Notes: generated by a model from the sequence alone, not told the origin. DNA of 64,000 bases from Pseudomonas wuhanensis (GCF_030687395.1 NZ_CP117430.1:186001-250000), one strand, 5' to 3'. Positions 26,806 through 37,399 are shown, numbered from the stretch's first letter. Translations and numbers: made by a program.

Positions 26806-27799
26806 TCAAGCTTTTAGCAGATGTTTTTCGCTGAAAAGCTTGGCCGTATCGAAATCCTCTCCAGCACGTATGCAGGCCCACAAGCCTGTCAGGTATTTGC
26901 GCATAACCGCGCAGATGGCCTGCATTTTTCGTTTTCCACGACCGACTAGCACGTCGTAAAAAGCCTTCACATAAGGATCGCAACGGATCGCTGACATGGC
27001 AGGCATGAACATCGCCGAGCGCAGGTAGGCGTTGCCACCCTTGCTCAGGCGCCCGGGTTTGTCGATGCTCGTTCCAGACTGGGTCAGTCGCACGTCCAGC
27101 CCTGCATAACGACTGATCTGCGGGGATTTGAGTGTCACTGGCAGGGTCGTCAGTTCAGCCAGCACTGCAAATGTCGAGACCTCACCCATTCCGGGTGCAG
27201 CCACCATGTGATCAACTGCTCCTGCAAATTGGACAGCTAGCGATGATGTCTCGCCCGGCTCGCCTAAACCGTTCGATGCGCCTGCCGAACATCGCAATAG
27301 CTTCTTCTCCTCATCCTCAATCAGCATCGCTGAAGTTGTTTCGGTCGCTTGAAGGGCATGCAGCTCATTCTTCGCTCGGGTGCAGTGGCAGGTCAGACGG
27401 TTGATATGCCGGCCAATGGCACGCAACTCAAGCTGGGCGGGCTTGGAGGAGTCCACAAGCGAGGCGTCATGCGTTCGCCGTACTCCGCTAGCAACTGGGC
27501 GTCGATGGCGTCCGTTTTACTGTGTTGAAGCATCAGTCTTGCAAAATTGCGGGAGCTTTTCGGGTTGATCACAGAAACCGGCAAGCCTGCAGTGCTTAAC
27601 TCCAGGGCCAGATCAGGTAATAAATCCCGGTGGCTTCCATGACCACAGAAAGCGGTTTGAGTGCTATCAGCTTTTTCACGGCAGCCTTGCGCCCCTTGGG
27701 CGTTTGAGCGATATCCCACGAGCCAGCTGCACGGCCTTTGTCACGCCATCCCATTGCTGTGGTGCGAGAACCAACATCCAATCCGACGTGTACACTCAT
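26806..27799 (-). pseudogene. Broken IS110-family transposase (different from copies 1/2)
   Basis: Three pieces in different frames make one transposase: 27596-27799 (MSVHVGLDVGSRTTAMGW ... VVMEATGIYYLIW), about 27460-27600 (ALELSTAGLPVSVINPKSSRNFA ... KTDAIDAQLLAEY), and 26806-27456 (LRAIGRHINRL ... MVAAPGMGEVSTFAVLAEL ... ISRYAGLDVRLTQSG ... FSEKHLLKA). At least two frameshifts, near 27600 and 27455, destroy it. It retains GLDVG and DAIDA marks of the DEDD domain. It has little similarity to the other IS110 here. Element ends could not be found. Confidence 0.85.
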
Positions 27800-28077
27800 G
27801 CTTTCCACTCCAAGGAAACTGGGTGAAGATGGCTCCTGGTTCCCCCGACCTCGAACTTCATGCCACTGCAACCTTGTAATGCGAAGTCCGACTTGTCGGC
27901 TTCTCGATACTCTTCGTGGTGGGCAATGAGGCGGGGGGGCCTCTCTACAGACAAGGTCAGGAGCAAATCCTGCCTTCAGGAGCGATCGGCCTCCCCCAGA
28001 AACACATCTTTGAGACAACACCGAGGAGCTTAGCTGCTCTCGCCGGGTGTTCGGCCAACATACAAGGAGCGAGGCTG
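27800..28077. other. Gap behind broken IS110-type gene
   Basis: No gene seen. In transposase orientation this is the upstream noncoding end, where an IS110 element would carry its bridge RNA; a CAGGA-TTTGC-TCCTG hairpin is present near 27955-27985, but I could not assign guide loops because the element ends are unknown. Confidence 0.35.
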
Positions 28078-28172
28078 TGTGGCGAGGGAGCTTGCTCCCG
28101 CTGGGTCGCGAAGCGGCCCCAAAAGCTTTGCGACTGCTTCGCAGCCGAGCGGAAGCAAGCTCCCTCGCCACA
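28078..28172. repeat. REP-like inverted pair
   Basis: TGTGGCGAGGGAGCTTGCTC and GAGCGGAAGCAAGCTCCCTC arms with inner GCGAAGC/GCTTCGC arms, between the broken IS110 gene and the EAL gene; related to 2784-2913. Confidence 0.75.
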
Positions 28173-28195
28173 AAAGCACCCACAGTTGTTTGTGG

Positions 28196-29869
28196 TTAGC
28201 TCACGACTTCCAGTGCAGGCTGCTGGTTGCTGCCGAACGTCAAGTACTCAACCAACTCCGCCAACGGCAACGGCTTGCTGATCAGATACCCCTGCACTTG
28301 GTCACAACCAAACCCGCGCAACAAATCCAGCTGCTCCGGTGTTTCCACACCTTCGGCAACCACCTCGAGGTTGAGGTTGTGCGCCAGGTTGATCATCGCG
28401 TGCACCAGTTTGCGATTCTCTTCCCGCTCTTCCATGCCGCCGACAAAGCTCTTGTCGACCTTCAACAACGCAATCGGCAGGCTGTTGAGGTGCACAAACG
28501 AAGAGAACCCGGTGCCGAAATCGTCCAGCGAAAAGCGCACACCCAAACGCCCGAGGGCGTCCATGGTCTGCTTGACCAGATCGCTGCGACGCATCACTGC
28601 GGTTTCGGTCAGTTCGAATTCCAGCCATTGCGCCTCGACGCCACGCTCGGCAATCAGCCGGCTCAGGGTCGACAGCAACTGGCTGTCCTGAAACTGCCGG
28701 AACGACAGGTTGATCGCCATGTGCAGCGCCGGCAGACCTCGTTCGCGCAGCGCTTGCATGTCTCGCAGAGCCCGGGAAATCACCCAGTAACCCAGCGGCA
28801 CGATCAAGCCGCTTTGCTCGGCCAGCGGCACGAATTCGCTGGGGGGCAGCAAACCGCGTTCGCCATGACGCCAGCGCACCAAGGCTTCGAGGCCAACGAT
28901 CTGGCCGTCCTCAAGGTTCAGGCGTGGCTGGTAATGCAATTCCAGCTCATCGCGGCGCAAGGCCCGGCGCAGCTCGCTTTCGAGGTCGGCGATGCTACGG
29001 GCATTGCGATTGATTCGTTCGTTGAAGATGTGAAAGGTGCAGCCTTGAGTGCTCTTGGCCTGCTGCATGGCGATGTGCGCGTGCCACATCAACGGGTCGG
29101 CACCGGCCTGCGCTCGTGCGTGAGCGATGCCAAGGCTGGAACCAATCAACAGGCTTTCGCCATCGATCCAATAGGGTTCGGACAGGGCTTCAGTAATGCG
29201 TTCGGCCATCCATTCGGCGCGCTGAGGGGCGCGGCGGGTGTCGATCAGCAGGGCGAATTCATCGCTGCCCAGCCGCGCCAGTTGATCGCTGGCCTCCAGC
29301 TGGCTTTTCAGCCGTGAGACCACCTGCAGGATCAACCGGTCGCCGGCCTGATGGCCGAGGGCGTCGTTGGCGTGTCGAAAGTTGTCGAGGTCGAGGTGAC
29401 CGAGGGCCAGGCCGCGGCCGTCGCTTTCCGCCAGACGCGCCGCCAGCAAGGTCTGGAAACCCTGACGGTTGGCGATGCCGGTCAACGGGTCCTGCTCGGC
29501 CAGGCGCTGCAAGGTGTTTTCCAGCACGCCGCGCTCGCGCACATGACGCAGACAGCGGCGCAACATGCCGGGATCCAGCAAATTGCGCACCAGCCAGTCG
29601 CTCACCCCATCGGGCGGCGCCAGCGGCTCGTGTTCGAGCAGCAACACCGTCGGCAGAGTGCAACGGCCGGGCGCCGGTTGCAGAGCAGGAATCGTCAACA
29701 ACACCGCACTGCGGTTGTCATCGAACAGGTTGCTGACTGACTCCCAGCTCGGCGCGCTGAGCAGCACAGCCGAACTCCCCATCGGAGCCAGACACTCGCG
29801 CAACAACGCTGCCCACGCCGGCTCTTCAGCCAGTAGCAGCAAACGCAAGGGTTCGACAGGCGTAGACAA
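28196..29869 (-). CDS. GGDEF/EAL protein with receiver-like N-terminus
   Basis: 557 aa. Residues 8-110 look like a degenerate response-regulator receiver (LRLLLLAEEPAWAALLRECL); no clear phospho-Asp set. GGDEF domain about 125-285, with the signature changed to GSDEF (RLGSDEFALL). EAL domain about 300-545 with EALVRW, ELTETAVM, SLDDFGTGFSS and LKVDKSFV, all the residues of an active phosphodiesterase. Likely hydrolyses c-di-GMP. It occupies the position of PA5295 (ProE), immediately before rep, in PAO1. Cytoplasmic, no membrane segment. Confidence 0.9.
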   Translation of the reverse strand: MSTPVEPLRLLLLAEEPAWAALLRECLAPMGSSAVLLSAPSWESVSNLFDDNRSAVLLTIPALQPAPGRCTLPTVLLLEHEPLAPPDGVSDWLVRNLLDPGMLRRCLRHVRERGVLENTLQRLAEQDPLTGIANRQGFQTLLAARLAESDGRGLALGHLDLDNFRHANDALGHQAGDRLILQVVSRLKSQLEASDQLARLGSDEFALLIDTRRAPQRAEWMAERITEALSEPYWIDGESLLIGSSLGIAHARAQAGADPLMWHAHIAMQQAKSTQGCTFHIFNERINRNARSIADLESELRRALRRDELELHYQPRLNLEDGQIVGLEALVRWRHGERGLLPPSEFVPLAEQSGLIVPLGYWVISRALRDMQALRERGLPALHMAINLSFRQFQDSQLLSTLSRLIAERGVEAQWLEFELTETAVMRRSDLVKQTMDALGRLGVRFSLDDFGTGFSSFVHLNSLPIALLKVDKSFVGGMEEREENRKLVHAMINLAHNLNLEVVAEGVETPEQLDLLRGFGCDQVQGYLISKPLPLAELVEYLTFGSNQQPALEVVS

Positions 29870-30132
29870 GCTAGCTCCCTAGACTCTGCAAAGATGTAGG
29901 CGGCGGGCATTATGCCGCGCAGATAACCAATGACCAAATGACATCGGTTATCAAACACGGCTTTTGTGTCTTGAATACGAACATTAGACGCAAATTCACT
30001 ACGCATCCTGCGTGAAAGTAGCAAAACCGGCAAATAGAGATAGCGTGTTGCGTCACAAGTCGGAGAGAGCAGCACAATTCGCTGAGCCTGTTAAAATGCC
30101 GGCCCATTTCGCTAATGACTCCCTGATTTCGT

Positions 30133-32142
30133 ATGTCCCGACTCAATCCCCGGCAGCAAGAAGCCGTGAGCTACGTCGGCGGCCCTCTTTTGGTGCTCGC
30201 CGGCGCAGGCTCCGGCAAGACCAGCGTGATCACCCGCAAAATTGCGCATCTGATCCAGAGCTGCGGCATCCGCGCCCAGTACATCGTCGCCATGACCTTT
30301 ACCAACAAGGCCGCGCGGGAGATGAAGGAACGGGTCGGCACGCTGCTCAAGGGCGGCGAAGGCCGCGGCCTGACGGTCTGTACCTTCCACAACCTGGGCC
30401 TGAACATCATCCGCAAGGAACATGTGCGGCTGGGATACAAACCGGGCTTCTCGATCTTCGACGAGACCGATGTAAAAGCCCTGATGACCGACATCATGCA
30501 GAAGGAATACTCGGGCGACGACGGCGTCGACGAGATCAAGAACATGATCGGCTCGTGGAAAAACGACCTGATCCTGCCGCCCGAAGCCCTGGAAAACGCG
30601 CGCAATCCCAAAGAACAGACCGCCGCCATCGTCTACACCCATTACCAGCGCACGCTCAAGGCGTTCAACGCGGTGGACTTCGACGACCTGATCCTGCTGC
30701 CGGTAAAACTGTTCCAGGAACACGACGATATCCTGGAAAAATGGCAGAACAAGGTCCGCTACCTGTTGGTGGACGAATACCAGGACACCAACGCCAGCCA
30801 GTATTTGCTGGTAAAACTGCTGATCGGCAAACGCAACCAGTTCACCGTGGTGGGCGACGACGACCAGTCGATCTACGCCTGGCGCGGCGCTCGCCCGGAA
30901 AACCTGATGCTGCTCAAGGACGACTATCCGTCCCTGAAAGTGGTGATGCTGGAGCAAAACTACCGCTCCACCAGCCGTATCCTCCGTTGCGCCAACGTGC
31001 TGATCTCCAACAACCCGCACGAGTTCGAAAAACAACTGTGGAGTGAGATGGGCCACGGCGACGAAATCCGCGTGATCCGTTGCCGCAACGAAGACGCCGA
31101 AGCCGAACGCGTGGCCGTGGAAATCCTCAGCCTGCACTTGCGCACCGACCGCCCCTACAGCGATTTCGCGATTCTGTATCGCGGCAACTACCAGGCCAAG
31201 CTGATCGAGCTGAAGCTGCAGCATCACCAGGTGCCTTACCGGCTTTCCGGCGGCAACAGCTTTTTCGGACGTCAGGAAGTGAAAGACCTGATGGCCTACT
31301 TCCGGCTGATCGTGAACCCGGACGACGACAACGCCTTCCTGCGGGTGATCAACGTCCCACGCCGGGAGATCGGTTCGACCACGCTGGAGAAGCTGGGCAA
31401 CTACGCCACCGAGCGAAAAATCTCGATGTACGCCGCCACCGATGAAATCGGCCTGGGCGAGCATCTGGACAGCCGCTTCACCGATCGCCTGTCGCGCTTC
31501 AAGCGCTTCATGGACAAGGTCCGCGAGCAGTGCGCCGGCGAAGACCCGATCTCCGCCCTGCGCAGCATGGTCATGGACATCGACTACGAGAACTGGCTGC
31601 GCACCAACAGCTCCAGCGACAAGGCCGCCGATTACCGCATGGGTAACGTCTGGTTCCTGATCGAGGCGTTGAAGAACACGCTGGAGAAAGACGAAGAAGG
31701 CGAGATGACCGTCGAGGACGCCATCGGCAAACTCGTCCTGCGCGACATGCTGGAGCGTCAGCAAGAAGAGGAAGACGGCGCCGAAGGCGTGCAGATGATG
31801 ACCTTGCACGCCTCCAAGGGTCTCGAATTTCCCTACGTGTTCATCATGGGCATGGAAGAGGAAATTCTCCCGCACCGCTCCAGCATCGAAGCCGACACCA
31901 TCGAAGAGGAACGCCGCCTGGCCTACGTCGGGATTACCCGGGCGCGTCAGACGCTGGCGTTCACCTTCGCCGCCAAGCGTAAGCAATACGGCGAGATCAT
32001 CGACTGCGCGCCCAGCCGCTTCCTCGATGAACTGCCGCCGGACGACCTGGCCTGGGAAGGCAACGACGACACCCCGACCGAAGTCAAAGCGGTTCGCGGC
32101 AACAGCGCATTGGCGGATATACGCGCGATGTTAAAGCGCTAG
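30133..32142 (+). CDS. rep: ATP-dependent DNA helicase Rep
   Basis: 669 aa UvrD/Rep-type SF1A helicase. Walker A AGAGSGKT at about 23-30, TFTNKAAREMKER, DEYQDTN Walker B near 217, GDDDQSIYAWRGA, LEQNYRST, LHASKGLEFPYVF and VGITRARQTLAF. It unwinds DNA 3'-5' ahead of replication forks and removes bound proteins. Length and N-terminus MSRLNPRQQEAV match Rep rather than UvrD. It is followed by xpt on the same strand after 85 bp. Confidence 0.96.
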   Translation: MSRLNPRQQEAVSYVGGPLLVLAGAGSGKTSVITRKIAHLIQSCGIRAQYIVAMTFTNKAAREMKERVGTLLKGGEGRGLTVCTFHNLGLNIIRKEHVRLGYKPGFSIFDETDVKALMTDIMQKEYSGDDGVDEIKNMIGSWKNDLILPPEALENARNPKEQTAAIVYTHYQRTLKAFNAVDFDDLILLPVKLFQEHDDILEKWQNKVRYLLVDEYQDTNASQYLLVKLLIGKRNQFTVVGDDDQSIYAWRGARPENLMLLKDDYPSLKVVMLEQNYRSTSRILRCANVLISNNPHEFEKQLWSEMGHGDEIRVIRCRNEDAEAERVAVEILSLHLRTDRPYSDFAILYRGNYQAKLIELKLQHHQVPYRLSGGNSFFGRQEVKDLMAYFRLIVNPDDDNAFLRVINVPRREIGSTTLEKLGNYATERKISMYAATDEIGLGEHLDSRFTDRLSRFKRFMDKVREQCAGEDPISALRSMVMDIDYENWLRTNSSSDKAADYRMGNVWFLIEALKNTLEKDEEGEMTVEDAIGKLVLRDMLERQQEEEDGAEGVQMMTLHASKGLEFPYVFIMGMEEEILPHRSSIEADTIEEERRLAYVGITRARQTLAFTFAAKRKQYGEIIDCAPSRFLDELPPDDLAWEGNDDTPTEVKAVRGNSALADIRAMLKR

Positions 32143-32197
32143 AATTGAGCACTTTTTAGTCGATGCATTTTTTAACCGAACACTTTTTACAAGCTAG

Positions 32198-32800
<603 letters not shown>

Positions 32801-32812
32801 ACCTCCCGCAAT

Positions 32813-32925
32813 GATCGTTCCCACGCTCCGCGTGGGAATGCTTCAAGGGACGCTCCGCGTTCCGGCTTTCGAATGGGACGCAGAGCGTCCCGGGCTGCAT
32901 TCCCACGCAGAGCGTGGGAACGATC
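32813..32925. repeat. Nested palindromic repeat, copy 1
   Basis: The outer arms GATCGTTCCCACGCTCCGCG and its inverse at the right end enclose inner GGGACGCTCCGCGTTCC / GGGACGCAGAGCGTCCC arms; each arm is itself a palindrome (TTCCCACGC...GCGTGGGAA). A close relative is at 62815-62925. No coding potential. Confidence 0.8.
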
Positions 32926-32947
32926 AACCGCCACACCGCAAAACCGG

Positions 32948-32969
32948 TGTGGGAGCGAGCAAGCCCGCA
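32948..32969. repeat. Partial REP element
   Basis: TGTGGGAGCGAGCAAGCCCG, a single REP between xpt and the CoA-transferase gene. Confidence 0.6.
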
Positions 32970-32991
32970 CACATTTGGTCTCCGCTGGCCG

Positions 32992-34920
32992 TTACAAAGT
33001 GGTGGCTTTGAGGCCGGTCAGTAGTAACCGCTGAAACAAATCCTCTTTCAACCCCTCCGGCTTCGTCAGCTGCATCCGCTCCAGATGCACCGGAAACTCC
33101 GAAGCCGCTGGCGCATCCAGCGCAGCCTTGCCCAGTTCCAGAATCTCCGTGAGCTTGAACTTGCTCTTCAACCAGTTCAGCGCCCGCAATAAGTCCCGTT
33201 CCTCAGCGGTGAAATCACAGCCCAGCGGATATTCCGGAAACAGATTCGAATGCCGCGCCTGAATGGCCTGCAAACGCTGTGGGCTGTTGTCGGCGAAACG
33301 CGGATCGAGTCGGAAATGCTTCGGCAACTTGCCAACGCTCTGCGCCTGCTCGATCAGCCCCGACTGGAAACGTGAGTCGCTGATATTGAGCAACGCTTCG
33401 ATCACCGCAGCGTCAGTCTTACCGCGCAAATCGGCGATGCCGTACTCGGTGACGACGATGTCTCGCAGGTGCCGTGGGATCGTGCAGTGACCGTATTCCC
33501 AGACAATGTTCGAACTGACTTCACCGCCCGACTCACGCCAACTGCGCAGCAGCAGAATCGAACGCGCGCCTTCCAGCGCATGGCCCTGGACGACAAAGTT
33601 GTATTGCCCGCCGACACCGCTCAGCACCCGTCCGTCTTCGAGTTGATCGGCCACGCCGGCGCCGAGCAGGGTCATGGTGAAGACTGTGTTGATGAAGCGC
33701 GCATCGAGGCGCTGCAAGCGTTTGAGTTCTTCCTGACCGTAGAGCTCGTTGATGTAGCTGATGCGGGTCATGTTGAATTCGAGCCGTTTGCCTTGGGGCA
33801 TCTCCCGCAGGCGTTCATAGAAACTTCGCGGCCCGAGGAAAAACCCGCCATGCACCGAAATGCCGTCAGTCTGCGCGGCCTCGTCCAGTGTCCCGGCATT
33901 CGCCTGCTGCTGGGTTGGCACGTCCGGGTAGACCTTGCGCCGCACGATCCCGGCGTCGGCCAACACCAGCAAGCCGTTGACGAACATTTCGCTGCAACCG
34001 TAAAGGCCCTTGGCGAACGGTTCGATACCTCCTTCACGCTCAATCAACTGCGCCCACTGGCTGAGATTCAGATCTGCCAGCAACGCCTTGTAACCGTCAC
34101 TGTCAGCTTGCCGCGCCAGCAACGCTGCCGTCAGGGCATCACCCATGGCGCCGATGCCAATCTGCAAGGTGCCGCCATCGCACACCAGCGTGCTGGCGTG
34201 CAGGCCGATGAAGTGATCCTGGAAACCCACCGGCATGTTCGGCGTGGAAAACAGCGTGGTGCTGTCCTTCGCGTCAATCAGCAGATCGAAGGTGTCGATG
34301 CCGATTTCCGCGTCCCCCGGCATGTACGGCAACTCGTTGTGCACTTGCCCCACCAGCAGGATCGTTTCCCCCGCGGCGCGGCGTTTGGCGATCATCGGAA
34401 ACAGGTCGAGGGTGATGTCCGGGTTGCAGCTCAGGCTCAGGCTCAGGCGATCGGGATGCTCGGCATGGCTGGCCACCAGTTGCGCGACCAGGTTCAAGCC
34501 AGCGGCATTGATGTCCCGGGCGGCATGGCTGTAATTGCTGCTGACGTAATCCTGTTGGGCCGATGCGCTGTTAAGCAGGCTGCCTGGCTGCAGGAAGAAT
34601 TGATGGACGTGAATGTTAGCGGGCAGGCTGTCGCGATGCAGGTCGGCGAGGAACTCCAGCTCCGGATAATCGCCGAACACCCGCTCAATGAAGGGTTCGA
34701 GGAAGCGCTTTTGCAAGCCATCGCCCAATGGCGGGCGTCCGAGGCACAGGGCGGTGTAAATCGTCAGTTGCCGCTCGGGCAGTTGCGCGATCCGTTGATA
34801 CAGCGCGTTGACGAAATGATTGGGCTTGCCCAGCCCAAGCGGCAGACCCATGTGGATATGCGCAGGTAACCGGGCCAACACATCATCGACCGCTTGCTCG
34901 ATAGAACACAGCTGCACCAT
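32992..34920 (-). CDS. Acetyl-CoA hydrolase/transferase family protein
   Basis: 642 aa. Long member of the family I CoA-transferase / acetyl-CoA hydrolase group: N-terminal domain about 10-230, C-terminal AcetylCoA_hyd_C domain about 330-490 with the GGQYNFVVQGHALEGARSI and TEYGIADLRGKTDAAV signatures. The catalytic Glu is expected in this C-terminal half. A tail of about 100 residues follows, longer than in short family members. It transfers or hydrolyses CoA from acetyl- or succinyl-CoA; substrate unresolved. Single gene, upstream of a cytochrome c5 gene on the same strand. Confidence 0.85.
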   Translation of the reverse strand: MVQLCSIEQAVDDVLARLPAHIHMGLPLGLGKPNHFVNALYQRIAQLPERQLTIYTALCLGRPPLGDGLQKRFLEPFIERVFGDYPELEFLADLHRDSLPANIHVHQFFLQPGSLLNSASAQQDYVSSNYSHAARDINAAGLNLVAQLVASHAEHPDRLSLSLSCNPDITLDLFPMIAKRRAAGETILLVGQVHNELPYMPGDAEIGIDTFDLLIDAKDSTTLFSTPNMPVGFQDHFIGLHASTLVCDGGTLQIGIGAMGDALTAALLARQADSDGYKALLADLNLSQWAQLIEREGGIEPFAKGLYGCSEMFVNGLLVLADAGIVRRKVYPDVPTQQQANAGTLDEAAQTDGISVHGGFFLGPRSFYERLREMPQGKRLEFNMTRISYINELYGQEELKRLQRLDARFINTVFTMTLLGAGVADQLEDGRVLSGVGGQYNFVVQGHALEGARSILLLRSWRESGGEVSSNIVWEYGHCTIPRHLRDIVVTEYGIADLRGKTDAAVIEALLNISDSRFQSGLIEQAQSVGKLPKHFRLDPRFADNSPQRLQAIQARHSNLFPEYPLGCDFTAEERDLLRALNWLKSKFKLTEILELGKAALDAPAASEFPVHLERMQLTKPEGLKEDLFQRLLLTGLKATTL

Positions 34921-35012
34921 CCGATTCTCCCTTACATTCCGTGAATTGGGCCTGGACCGAGCTTGCCGGGTCTTTGCCGCAAAGAATAGCCTCGGGGAAA
35001 AATCGCAGGCAC

Positions 35013-35040
35013 AAAAAAGCCGCTCGAAAGCGGCTTTTCG
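35013..35040 (-). terminator. Rho-independent terminator of cytochrome c5 gene
   Basis: Stem AAAAGCCGCT (35015-35024) with AGCGGCTTTT (35029-35038), loop CGAA, A-run on the plus strand; 13 bp beyond the minus-strand stop at 35053. Confidence 0.85.
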
Positions 35041-35052
35041 TTGAAGACGGGC

Positions 35053-35478
35053 TTATTTCAGGCCGGACATCTTCTGGATGGCGCCCTTGAGATCGTCATC
35101 AGAGCAGTCGGCGCAGGTGCCTTTTGGTGGCATCGCATTGATGCCAGAGATTGCTTTGGCCAGCAAGCCGTCAAGGCCGCCCTCTTTCTTGGCGCGCTCG
35201 CCCCAGGCCGCGGCATCACCGATTTTCGGCGCGCCCAATACACCAGCGGTGTGGCAAGCGCCGCAATGTTTTGCAATCACCGAGTCAGGGGTTTTGGCAT
35301 CACCACCACCCGCAGAAGCAGCGACTTCCATTCCCTTGCACTCTTTGCCCTGCACACAGACCTGGCCGACAGGTTCAAGACGTTTAGCAATATCGTCGTT
35401 GGTCGCTGCTTGTGCGCTGACTGCCCAAAGGGCCAATACGGTTGCTGGTACGGCCAGCATTTTCATAATTAGATTCAC
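35053..35478 (-). CDS. cycB: Cytochrome c5 family protein
   Basis: 141 aa from the GTG at 35478, chosen because GAGG lies 8 bp before it; an ATG 12 bp downstream is possible. Signal peptide about 1-28 (cleavage near SAQA-ATND). Haem attachment motif CGACH near residue 73 and the axial Met in AMPPKGTC near 118; the second C-pair (CADC) is the c5 disulphide. A periplasmic electron carrier. Inserted between haem site and N-terminus is a short CVQGKEC pair. Position matches the c5 cytochrome gene next to pauR in PAO1. Confidence 0.9.
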   Translation of the reverse strand: MNLIMKMLAVPATVLALWAVSAQAATNDDIAKRLEPVGQVCVQGKECKGMEVAASAGGGDAKTPDSVIAKHCGACHTAGVLGAPKIGDAAAWGERAKKEGGLDGLLAKAISGINAMPPKGTCADCSDDDLKGAIQKMSGLK

Positions 35479-35648
35479 GCGTTCACCCTCAATGGTGGCT
35501 AGTCACGCCCACGGCCACGGTTCGCAGGCGGGCGCAAGTATAGCGGTAAGCCCGCCACACTGAAACAACCCCAAAGTCGAAGGGGTCTTGTCGTGGAATG
35601 GGAATACGGCATGGGCGTCTCCACAATCCGGGCAGGACGCCTCTTCTC

Positions 35649-36197
35649 TTAAAAATTCGCTGGGGTAGCTGCGCTGATTAGTCGCGCCGGGGTATCGAAC
35701 GGATTACGGAAGCGGTGCGGCTTGGTACTTTCAAAGTAGTAGCTATCACCGGCTTCGAGCACAAATGTTTCGAGCCCGACCACCAGTTCCAGCCGCCCTT
35801 CCACCAGTATCCCGGTTTCCTCACCCTCATGGGTGAGCATCTCGTCACCGGTATCGGCGCCTGGCGGGTAGATTTCGTTGAGGAACGCGATAGCCCGGCT
35901 CGGGTGAGCCCGACCGACCAGTTTCATGGTCACTGCCCCATCGGAAATATCGATCAGCTCGTGGGCTTTGTAGACGATCTGAGTCGGTTTTTCCTGCAGG
36001 ATTTCTTCGGAAAAGAACTCGACCATGGACATGGGAATCCCGCCCAGTACCTTCCTCAGCGAACTGATCGAGGGGCTGACGCTGTTCTTCTCGATCATCG
36101 AAATGGTGCTGTTGGTAACACCCGCGCGTTTGGCGAGCTCACGCTGGGAAAGACCTTTGAGCTTACGGATCGATTGCAGTCGTTCACCGACGTCCAA
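35649..36197 (-). CDS. pauR: XRE-family regulator with cupin domain (PauR-like)
   Basis: 182 aa. N-terminal helix-turn-helix (about 5-60: RLQSIRKLKGLSQRELAKRAGVTNSTISMIEKN) and a C-terminal cupin barrel (about 110-178: HEGEETGILVEGRLELVVG, DSYYFESTKPHRFRN). PauR represses polyamine (putrescine/GABA) catabolism genes in P. aeruginosa. It neighbours dadX here as in PAO1, and polyamine-type oxidase and aldehyde dehydrogenase genes lie at 40398 and 46744. Symbol by family and context. Confidence 0.85.
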   Translation of the reverse strand: MDVGERLQSIRKLKGLSQRELAKRAGVTNSTISMIEKNSVSPSISSLRKVLGGIPMSMVEFFSEEILQEKPTQIVYKAHELIDISDGAVTMKLVGRAHPSRAIAFLNEIYPPGADTGDEMLTHEGEETGILVEGRLELVVGLETFVLEAGDSYYFESTKPHRFRNPFDTPARLISAATPANF

Positions 36198-36325
36198 TGC
36201 TTGCGCCTCCAGGGATTCAGGTTGCAGGAATATTGAGCGTTATCATGGCGACAGCGTTCAGTATTTACAACACTTGGGCCTGAATCCAGCCTGGCGAAGC
36301 GACTTTCGGTCGGGAGCGCTGTTTG

Positions 36326-37399
36326 TCAGGCCCCGGAATAGAGCAGCGGTACCCGACGCAGGTTGCAGAATATCTGATAAGGAATCGTGTCGGCGGCGGT
36401 CGCGACGTCACTGGCGAGGATATTTTTGCCCCACAACTCCACGGGCGAACCAAGGCCGGCTTGCGGTACGTCGGTCAGGTCGACGCAGAGCATGTCCATC
36501 GATACCCGCCCCAGCAACTGACTGCGCTGCCCGGCCACCAGCACCGGCGTGCCGCTCGGTGCCTGACGCGGATAACCGTCGGCGTACCCCATCGCCACCA
36601 CGCCCACACGCATCGGTTTGGGGGTAATGAATTTCGCGCCATAACCAATCGGCTCGCCGGCCGGCAGTTCACGCACGCAAATCACTTTCGATTCCAGGGT
36701 CATCACCGGTTGCAGGCGGGACGCCACGGCATTGGCCTCTTCGAACGGCGTCGCGCCATAGAGCATGATGCCCGGGCGCACCCAATCGCTCGGAATCTGC
36801 GGCCAACCGAGCACCGCCGGCGAGTTACGCAGGCTGATTTCGGCCGCCAACCCCTGCCGCGCCGCCTCGAACACCGCGACCTGCTCGGTGCTGGTCTGGC
36901 AATGCAGCTCATCGGCGCGGGCGAAGTGACTCATCAACACGATCTTCGCCACTTTGCCGCTGGCCAGCAGCCGTTGATAGGCCGCCTGATAATCCGCCGG
37001 GTGCAAGCCAACCCGATGCATGCCCGAGTCGAGCTTGAGCCATACCGTGATCGGTTTGCTCAGCGCGGCTTGTTCGATGGCTTCGAGCTGCCACAGCGAA
37101 TGCACCACGCACCAGAAGTCGTGCTCGACGATCAGCGCCAGCTCATCGGCTTCGAAAAAACCTTCCAGCAGCAACACCGGCGCACGAATGCCGGCGGCGC
37201 GCAGCTCCAACGCTTCTTCGATGCACGCCACGGCAAACCCGTCCGCCTCGGCTTCCAGCGCCTGGGCGCAGCGTACCGCGCCATGACCATAGGCATCGGC
37301 CTTGATCACCGCGAGGGCACGGGCCCCCGTGACTTCACGAGCGATCCGGTAGTTGTGGCGCAGGGCTTGAAGGTCGATCAGGGCACGGGCTGGACGCAT
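36326..37399 (-). CDS. dadX: Alanine racemase, catabolic (DadX)
   Basis: 357 aa. PLP-binding Lys33 in [11 protein letters not shown] and the catalytic Tyr in the GYGAKFI segment of the beta domain; LDSGMHRVG and FARADE are further family marks. Interconverts L- and D-alanine. Following dadA and a Rid gene on the same strand it supplies D-alanine for DadA, so I call DadX rather than biosynthetic Alr. Last gene of the dadA-rid-dadX unit. Confidence 0.95.
   Translation of the reverse strand: MRPARALIDLQALRHNYRIAREVTGARALAVIKADAYGHGAVRCAQALEAEADGFAVACIEEALELRAAGIRAPVLLLEGFFEADELALIVEHDFWCVVHSLWQLEAIEQAALSKPITVWLKLDSGMHRVGLHPADYQAAYQRLLASGKVAKIVLMSHFARADELHCQTSTEQVAVFEAARQGLAAEISLRNSPAVLGWPQIPSDWVRPGIMLYGATPFEEANAVASRLQPVMTLESKVICVRELPAGEPIGYGAKFITPKPMRVGVVAMGYADGYPRQAPSGTPVLVAGQRSQLLGRVSMDMLCVDLTDVPQAGLGSPVELWGKNILASDVATAADTIPYQIFCNLRRVPLLYSGA

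Noticed and set aside
27800..28077. Possible bridge RNA of the broken IS110-type element
   Set aside because: A hairpin is present but element ends and target are unknown, so guide matches cannot be tested by eye.
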